10,349 nucleotides of DNA from CAYUFF01 sp964444075 (lineage in GTDB: Archaea > Aenigmatarchaeota > Aenigmatarchaeia > CG10238-14 > SCSR01): assembly GCA_964444075.1 (NCBI GenBank), contig CAYUFF010000031.1, forward strand, positions 1-10,349, given 5' to 3'. Position 1 is the first letter of the stretch; each line of letters opens with the position of its first letter. The translations under genes were made by a program, and so were the position numbers. This document shows positions 6,011 through 10,349 of the stretch, piece after piece. The notes below the pieces were generated by a model. It had not been told where the DNA came from, searched no databases, and was given only the letters and a program-made list of their open reading frames with translations.

Positions 6011-6020
6011 TTATTTAAAA
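6011..6020 (+). promoter_or_regulatory. TATA box for cdc6
   Basis: TTATTTAAAA is centred about 23 nt upstream of the ATG at 6038, with no SD between, consistent with a leaderless transcript. The pentamer AACTT occurs three times around it (5993, 6005 and 6019). I could not identify a convincing origin recognition box in the 63-nt spacer 5975-6037. Confidence 0.5.
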
Positions 6021-6037
6021 CTTCCAAAAATAATTCG

Positions 6038-7093
6038 ATGAGCCTGGTAAACGGAAGCGTGTTCAAGAGAGAAGAAGTGTTGTTTCCAGAGTATTTACCC
6101 GAGATACTTCCTTACAGGGAAGATAAGATTGAATTTTTGGCCAGAGTTCTGGAACTCTCCAAAGAGGGAAAGAGGTGGCAGAACGTTTTCATCCACGGCC
6201 CCCCTGGAGTCGGGAAAACAGCCGTGGTCAAGTTCGTTTTCAGGGAGTTTTCGCAAGAATTTTCGCAGAAGGTGAAAACGATCTACATCAACTGCTGGGA
6301 CTACAGGAGCTCTCACGCCGTTCTGAGTAAAGTTTGCTGGGATTGCGGAATCTTCGTTCCGAGGAGAGGCGTAGGGAAGGATGAGATTCTGGAGAGGTTG
6401 GTCGAGTTCGCTAGGAAGAAAAGCGGCTCGTTAGCGATCTGCCTAGACGAGGTAGATAAGCTCGTGGCCAACGACGAGGATGCACTCTACAACCTGCTGA
6501 GGATTAACCAGTACGTCGAGAATCCAGTAACCCTTATCTTCGTTTCCAACAGAAAGCATGTCTTCGCTGACGTCGACCCGAGGATTTACAGCAGCCTCAA
6601 CTTGGAGGAAATCGAGTTCGCTCCCTACAGCCTCAACGAGATGAAGGAAATTTTGCAAAGAAGGGCGGAAGAAGCTTTCTCGCAGGTTGAGAGTGGAGTC
6701 GTACTGTTAGCTGCCAACTACGCTGTGAAAAACGGAGGAGACGTAAGGAGGGGCTTGGAATGCTTGCTCAAAGCCGGAAGGCTCGCCGAGAGTAGCGGGG
6801 AAAATGTAGTAAGGGTGGAGCACGTGAAAAAAGTTATAAAAACCGTTTCCGACCCTGAGATGAAAGTAGCCGAAGAAAAATCGGACGAGATGGAAAGGAC
6901 TATCATCGAGATCCTTAAGGAAAGGGGAGAGGTAACGTCGCGCGAGCTGTACGAGGAATTCAAAAAGAGGAAGGGAAACGTGACCGACAGGAGCATAAGG
7001 AACTACCTCAAGAGGCTGGAAAAACTGGGAGTAGTGGAGTGCAGGAGGAGAAGGATGAGAGGGTTCAGCAGGGTCATAAGGCTGAAGAGCTAG
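6038..7093 (+). CDS. cdc6: Orc1/Cdc6-type replication initiator ATPase
   Basis: A 351-residue archaeal Orc1/Cdc6 protein, an AAA+ ATPase that binds origin DNA and loads the MCM helicase. The N-terminal VLFPEYLPEILPYREDKI is the family hallmark. Walker A GPPGVGKT is at 54-61, Walker B LAICLDEVDKL at 132-142, sensor 1 around VSNRKHVF (169-176) and sensor 2 GGDVRRGLECL (233-243). A C-terminal winged helix (about 285-350) includes TSRELYEEF and SIRNYLKRLEKLGVV, followed by a basic stretch ECRRRRMRGFSR. It is shorter than the roughly 400-residue main initiators, so it may be a secondary Cdc6 paralogue. Such genes often sit next to an origin, but none was found upstream. Its TAG overlaps the lysS stop by 4 nt tail to tail. 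Confidence 0.95.
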   Translation: MSLVNGSVFKREEVLFPEYLPEILPYREDKIEFLARVLELSKEGKRWQNVFIHGPPGVGKTAVVKFVFREFSQEFSQKVKTIYINCWDYRSSHAVLSKVCWDCGIFVPRRGVGKDEILERLVEFARKKSGSLAICLDEVDKLVANDEDALYNLLRINQYVENPVTLIFVSNRKHVFADVDPRIYSSLNLEEIEFAPYSLNEMKEILQRRAEEAFSQVESGVVLLAANYAVKNGGDVRRGLECLLKAGRLAESSGENVVRVEHVKKVIKTVSDPEMKVAEEKSDEMERTIIEILKERGEVTSRELYEEFKKRKGNVTDRSIRNYLKRLEKLGVVECRRRRMRGFSRVIRLKS

Positions 7094-8694
7094 TTGCCAA
7101 GAGCCTTTCTCAAGTTCTCTACTATCCTTTCCTTTCCGACCTCGAAGATGTAGGGACCTAACCTAGGTCCATGCTCCCTTCCCAGCAAAATCCTGTAGAG
7201 CAGCCTGAAGAAGTTTGCTGGCTTGATTCCATGCTTCCTGGCCACTTCGAAAATCTCCTTTTGCAATTCCTCGCTTTCCTCAGCGAGCTCTATCTTCTCG
7301 ATGAGCTCTTCTACCGCTAGCCTTTCCTCGTCTTTCAACTCAACCTTCATGGTTTTCTCCCTTTCAAAATCTTCCACCCACTTTTTAACCAGCTTGAGCT
7401 TCTCCTCCAGTACCTTCTTCTCCTTCTCTCCCACGCTTTCTAGCAACCCTTGCTCCTCCAACCTTTTCGCCACGAAATCGACCTCCATTCCTTCTGGAGC
7501 GACCTTCACAAGCTCCACGAGGGTGGCGTAGCTAACGTAGACGTTGCTCGGTTGTTCGGGCGGTTTCAAGAGATGCACGTATTCAAAAAGCCTTCTCAAG
7601 TTCCTCTCCTTCTTTTCGCTACCGACTCTTTCGAGTCCGAAGTAGATTTTTTCGAGCCTGTCCACTTCATCCATGTACGTCGGTATGTCGGTAACGTCTA
7701 TTTCCCTCGTTCCGCTGAACCTCTTGAACATGAGTAGCAAGAGGCTTTGCGGGCTACCGTACTCTAACCAAGCTTGGGGAGTGAAAACGTTACCGACCGA
7801 TTTCGAAATCTTCCTACCACCCTTCTCCAAAAACATCTCGTACATCACGTGCAGCGGAGGCTCGAAGCCGAAGATTTTCTTCGAGACGACGTCGTTCACC
7901 TTGACCGAAGCAGCTATATCCTTACCGTAAGCCTCGAAGCTTATCTTTAAAGCGTCCCACCTAGCGGCGAGCTCGACCTTCCAGCTGAGCTTTCCTCTCC
8001 CGTTCAAGTAGCTCGCCTCCCCTTCGTACCCACAACCCTTCACGAGGATTTCCTTACCCGTGTTCAAGTTTTTCCCTACGAAGCTCTGGTCGCAAACGTA
8101 GAGCACTTTCTTCTCTTCCGGAAGAACGGAAACCACTCGGGTAGTGTATATCCTTCCGCAGTTCTCGCAGACCGGAAAGTAAGGTATAGTTTCCAAGTAT
8201 TTCTTTTGCCCCGTGATCTTCTCGACGAGCTCGCCTATCTCCTTGGAGTTGAGCAAAGCCTTTTCGACCTGCTCGTTCAAAATACCCTGCTCGTAGGCTT
8301 TCGTTCCGGAATAAAACTCGAAGTCTATTCCAAGTTTTTCGAGAGCATCGATCAACAAGCTGCTCATGTGCTCTCCGTAGCTTGAGTGACATCCGAATGG
8401 ATCTCGAATATCGGTAACCGGTTTCGCGAGCTCCTTCTCAAGCCAGTCGGGAAAGCCGAGGGGAACTTTTCTAAGCCCATCCCTGTCGTCGGAAAAAGCT
8501 ATCAGCTCGGCATCCTTACCCTTGTCCCTCAAAGCGAGCACTACACCGAAAGCTCTGACAGCATCGCTCACGCTTCCCAAGTGCGGTATGCCCGACGCTC
8601 CTATGCCGCATTCCGCCCTTATCACCTTGAACTTCCTTCCTAACCTTTCTTCTCTCTCGATAATTCTCTCGGCGATTTCATCCAGCCAAAACAT
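7090..8694 (-). CDS. lysS: Lysyl-tRNA synthetase, class I
   Basis: A 534-residue class I LysRS, the archaeal form that charges tRNA-Lys with lysine using ATP. The HIGH-type motif is HLGS at 38-41, within GIGASGIPHLGSVSDAVRAF. The KMSKS-type motif is KISKS at 295-299. A zinc-binding set is visible as C176, C179, C201 and C221 (PVCENCGRIY ... VCDQSF ... KGCGYE). SDDRDGLRKVP (68-78) is typical of class I LysRS and part of the lysine pocket region. The helical C-terminal part (about 370-534) binds the anticodon. Length and start agree with the family. It is the last gene of the dys cluster, 3 nt after the pyrophosphatase stop. No good SD precedes it, so translation may depend on the upstream gene. 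Confidence 0.97.
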   Translation of the reverse strand: MFWLDEIAERIIEREERLGRKFKVIRAECGIGASGIPHLGSVSDAVRAFGVVLALRDKGKDAELIAFSDDRDGLRKVPLGFPDWLEKELAKPVTDIRDPFGCHSSYGEHMSSLLIDALEKLGIDFEFYSGTKAYEQGILNEQVEKALLNSKEIGELVEKITGQKKYLETIPYFPVCENCGRIYTTRVVSVLPEEKKVLYVCDQSFVGKNLNTGKEILVKGCGYEGEASYLNGRGKLSWKVELAARWDALKISFEAYGKDIAASVKVNDVVSKKIFGFEPPLHVMYEMFLEKGGRKISKSVGNVFTPQAWLEYGSPQSLLLLMFKRFSGTREIDVTDIPTYMDEVDRLEKIYFGLERVGSEKKERNLRRLFEYVHLLKPPEQPSNVYVSYATLVELVKVAPEGMEVDFVAKRLEEQGLLESVGEKEKKVLEEKLKLVKKWVEDFEREKTMKVELKDEERLAVEELIEKIELAEESEELQKEIFEVARKHGIKPANFFRLLYRILLGREHGPRLGPYIFEVGKERIVENLRKALGN

Positions 8695-8697
8695 GTT

Positions 8698-9291
8698 TTA
8701 AATTTTACTCACTGCGCCTTTAAGAAGGTAACTTTTCCTCAGGAAGCTCACGAACTTCTCGATGGCCTTTCTCCTGTGGGAGACCTCGTTCTTCAATCGC
8801 AGGTCCTCGGCGAACGTTTTACCGTAGCCCCTCGGAATGAAGATAGGGTCGAAACCGAAACCCTCGCTTCCCTTCTTTTCGTTCGCGATGCTTCCTTCGC
8901 ACTTTCCTTCGAAGACACGCACCCTACCATCCTCGTCTGCGAAAGCAATGACAGCTTTGAAGCAAGCTCTCCTGTTCTTCACACCCTCCATTAGCTTTAG
9001 CAAGCCATCGTTGCCTATCGTCTTCATGACGTAGGAAGAGTATACTCCTGGGAAACCTTTCAAGGCATCGACGAAAAGTCCGGCGTCCTCAACGAAAACG
9101 GGTTTTTTAACCTTCTCGAAAGCCTCCCTCGCTTTTTCGGTTGCGACTTCCTCAAGGCTTTCCGACTGGACCTCTTTGACCTTAACCCTAGCCATCGAAA
9201 CCCTTACGCCAAGCTTCCCGAGGATTTCCCGGTATTCGGAAAGCTTACCCTTGTTCGAGGTGCAGAAGTAAAGTTTTCTCAAAACCTTCAC
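8698..9291 (-). CDS. XTP/dITP pyrophosphatase (RdgB/HAM1 family)
   Basis: A 197-residue non-canonical purine NTP pyrophosphatase. It hydrolyses ITP, dITP and XTP to monophosphate and PPi, keeping deaminated purines out of nucleic acids. Motifs are TSNKGKLSEY (11-20), FVEDAGLFVDAL (66-77), FPGVYSSYV (80-88), GFGFDPIF (144-151) and NEVSHRRKAI (168-177), all in family order. The last motif has Arg where SHRGKA is usual. The start is GTG at 9291. It overlaps the dys stop as GTGA (4 nt), with a GGGTGG SD-like element 7-12 nt upstream within dys, so translation is probably coupled. The C-terminal LLKGAVSKI extends slightly past the usual end. It sits between dys and lysS as a housekeeping gene. Confidence 0.95.
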   Translation of the reverse strand: MKVLRKLYFCTSNKGKLSEYREILGKLGVRVSMARVKVKEVQSESLEEVATEKAREAFEKVKKPVFVEDAGLFVDALKGFPGVYSSYVMKTIGNDGLLKLMEGVKNRRACFKAVIAFADEDGRVRVFEGKCEGSIANEKKGSEGFGFDPIFIPRGYGKTFAEDLRLKNEVSHRRKAIEKFVSFLRKSYLLKGAVSKI

Positions 9292-10211
9292 GCTCTTCCA
9301 CCCTTGATGAGGAAGGCGTAGATGAATGGAAGGTAGACCGTGGCATCGCCGAGTAGCGTTACATGTTTAGCAGCCTCCTTAATCTTCCCCCACGAGATCG
9401 CCTCTTTTGTCCTGGCTCCGCTCAAGCTTCCGTCGTACTCAGTAGCGGTCGTGATGTAAACTCCGTAGTCCAACCCTCCCTTAAACTGGTTGTGCCAGAT
9501 CACGTGATGCTTGGAGATACCGCCACCTATTATCAAAGCACCGCTTTTCTTACAATTCCACACGAGGTCGCTGAGCAACTTTTCATCCCTCATCAGGTCG
9601 AGGACGATTTTCCTGTCCTGCGAGAAAAGCCAAAGCTGATACCCTACGGCGCCGTCTACGATTCCGGGGACGATAACCGGAACTTTTCTCTTCCACGCCC
9701 AGTAAAGGAAGGAATCCTCGCCTAGCCTCTTCCCGAACTCCCAGCACAGCTCGTGGGTGGAAATCTCGGTAACCTTTTCGCAGGTCTCTTTCAAGAATTC
9801 TCTAACCTTCTCCTCGATGATAACCCCGTAGCTCTCTCTGGGGATGAAGATGTTCCCAAGCCTATGAACGTCTTTCCTGTGAAGCTCCTCATCGCTCACG
9901 TCGAAGCTTCCGTGGTAGTAATCCTTGAAAGACCTCGCTATATCGTGATCTAAGCTTCCGCAGGTGGTAACGATCACGTCGAACATCCTTCTCTTCACGA
10001 AGTCCTTGATAATTCCCCTGATTCCGGTTGCTACGATGTTCCCGGGGAACGATAGGAACTTGAGGCAATCCTTATCGGAGAGCATCTCTTCCAGAATGCT
10101 GCAAGCCAGCGAGAAGTTCTTCGCCATGAATCCGCCTGCGAAAAACATTTGCCTGCAGATTTCCCTCAAATCGCTACCCTCGCCAATGTCCAAGTCCCTT
10201 ACCTTTTCCAT
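9288..10211 (-). CDS. dys: Deoxyhypusine synthase
   Basis: A 307-residue deoxyhypusine synthase. It transfers the aminobutyl group of spermidine, NAD-dependently, to one lysine of translation factor aIF5A. Family features are the N-terminal MFFAGGFMAKN (22-32), FPGNIVATGIRGII (55-68), TTCGSLDHD (82-90), PVIVPGIVDGAVGYQ (178-192), LIIGGGISKHH (226-236), TTATEYDGSLSGA (254-266) and AISWGKI (271-277). K276 is the catalytic lysine that carries the enzyme intermediate. The protein is full length. It is the first complete gene of a cluster with the pyrophosphatase and lysS. A TATA-like box and a near-palindrome lie directly upstream, so the cluster may have its own regulated promoter, although another gene on the same strand ends only 36 nt before the start. 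Confidence 0.97.
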   Translation of the reverse strand: MEKVRDLDIGEGSDLREICRQMFFAGGFMAKNFSLACSILEEMLSDKDCLKFLSFPGNIVATGIRGIIKDFVKRRMFDVIVTTCGSLDHDIARSFKDYYHGSFDVSDEELHRKDVHRLGNIFIPRESYGVIIEEKVREFLKETCEKVTEISTHELCWEFGKRLGEDSFLYWAWKRKVPVIVPGIVDGAVGYQLWLFSQDRKIVLDLMRDEKLLSDLVWNCKKSGALIIGGGISKHHVIWHNQFKGGLDYGVYITTATEYDGSLSGARTKEAISWGKIKEAAKHVTLLGDATVYLPFIYAFLIKGGRA

Positions 10212-10212
10212 A

Positions 10213-10230
10213 TGGTAAAAATTATTACCA
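10213..10230. repeat. 18-bp near-palindrome, possible operator of the dys cluster
   Basis: TGGTAAAAATTATTACCA equals its own reverse complement at 16 of 18 positions. It lies between the TATA candidate and the dys start codon, where an archaeal repressor would block transcription start. Its low complexity centre makes chance symmetry possible, but the TGGTAA/TTACCA arms are not just A/T. Confidence 0.4.
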
Positions 10231-10234
10231 CTGC

Positions 10235-10245
10235 TTTAAACTTTT
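10235..10245 (-). promoter_or_regulatory. TATA-box candidate for the dys-pyrophosphatase-lysS cluster
   Basis: The minus strand reads AAAAGTTTAAA, centred about 29 nt upstream of the ATG at 10211. No SD is seen before that ATG. The box lies just after the stop of the preceding gene, giving the cluster a possible separate leaderless promoter. Confidence 0.45.
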
Positions 10246-10247
10246 GG

Positions 10248-10349
10248 TTAGGAAGATTTTAACAACCACTTCCACAACGGAACAAACCTTATCTTTTTCC
10301 CCTCCATCTCTTCCTCATCCTCATACTCCCAAGTTATGACTAACAAATC
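10248..10349 (-). CDS. C-terminal end of an unidentified protein (5' part outside window)
   Basis: The minus strand is open from the window edge to a TAA (10250-10248), giving 33 residues. They comprise a hydrophobic start (LLVITWEYE), an acidic run, then KKIRFVPLWKWLLKSS. The composition is protein-like and the frame ends 36 nt before dys in the same direction, so it is probably the preceding gene. The piece is too short to name. Confidence 0.5.
   Translation of the reverse strand, partial: DLLVITWEYEDEEEMEGKKIRFVPLWKWLLKSS

Noticed and set aside
8054..8392. 112-residue arginine-rich minus-strand frame
   Set aside because: It is an off-frame reading within lysS, where the real frame carries the family motifs.

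Overview
The window looks like a chromosomal segment of a thermophilic euryarchaeon, possibly an Archaeoglobi-like lineage. That placement rests on the gene set (Orc1/Cdc6, class I lysyl-tRNA synthetase, deoxyhypusine synthase, RIO1 kinase, a Dim2-type KH protein), on heavy AGA/AGG and Lys/Glu use, and on TATA boxes about 24-30 nt upstream of start codons, as in leaderless archaeal genes. The genus is an inference only. A run of exactly 100 Ns (4848-4947) shows this is a draft scaffold.

Layout. 1-265: C-terminal tail of an unidentified + strand gene, followed by an AT-rich spacer. 394-1753: an archaeal AAA/STAND-type ATPase of the ATPase_2 + DUF234 kind, split by two homopolymer-associated frameshifts and lacking a canonical start codon where the family normally starts. 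1761-2843 (-): an unrecognised protein with two C-terminal hydrophobic segments. 2960-4178 (+): RIO1 kinase overlapping a Dim2/Pno1-like KH protein, a small-subunit ribosome maturation pair. 4175-5505 (-): a minimal nucleotidyltransferase and a HEPN protein (toxin-antitoxin-like pair, the HEPN interrupted by the assembly gap), then a HIT-family protein. 5618-5974 (+): a second, orphan nucleotidyltransferase, divergent from the first. 6038-7093 (+): Orc1/Cdc6-type initiator. 7090-10211 (-): a tight dys - XTP/dITP pyrophosphatase - lysS cluster (4-nt overlap, then a 3-nt gap). 10248-10349 (-): the tail of one more unidentified gene.

Two operons support translation. RIO1 and the KH protein mature the small subunit. 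Deoxyhypusine synthase modifies a lysine of aIF5A, and LysRS charges tRNA-Lys. Between them lies an accessory-like island (two nucleotidyltransferases, HEPN); the broken ATPase at the left is also accessory-like. No unambiguous new system is visible. The best leads are the uncharacterised two-segment membrane protein sharing a divergent promoter region with RIO1, the altered nucleotide-binding loop of that RIO1, the MNT/HEPN pair facing an orphan MNT, and a near-palindrome between the TATA box and start of the dys operon.
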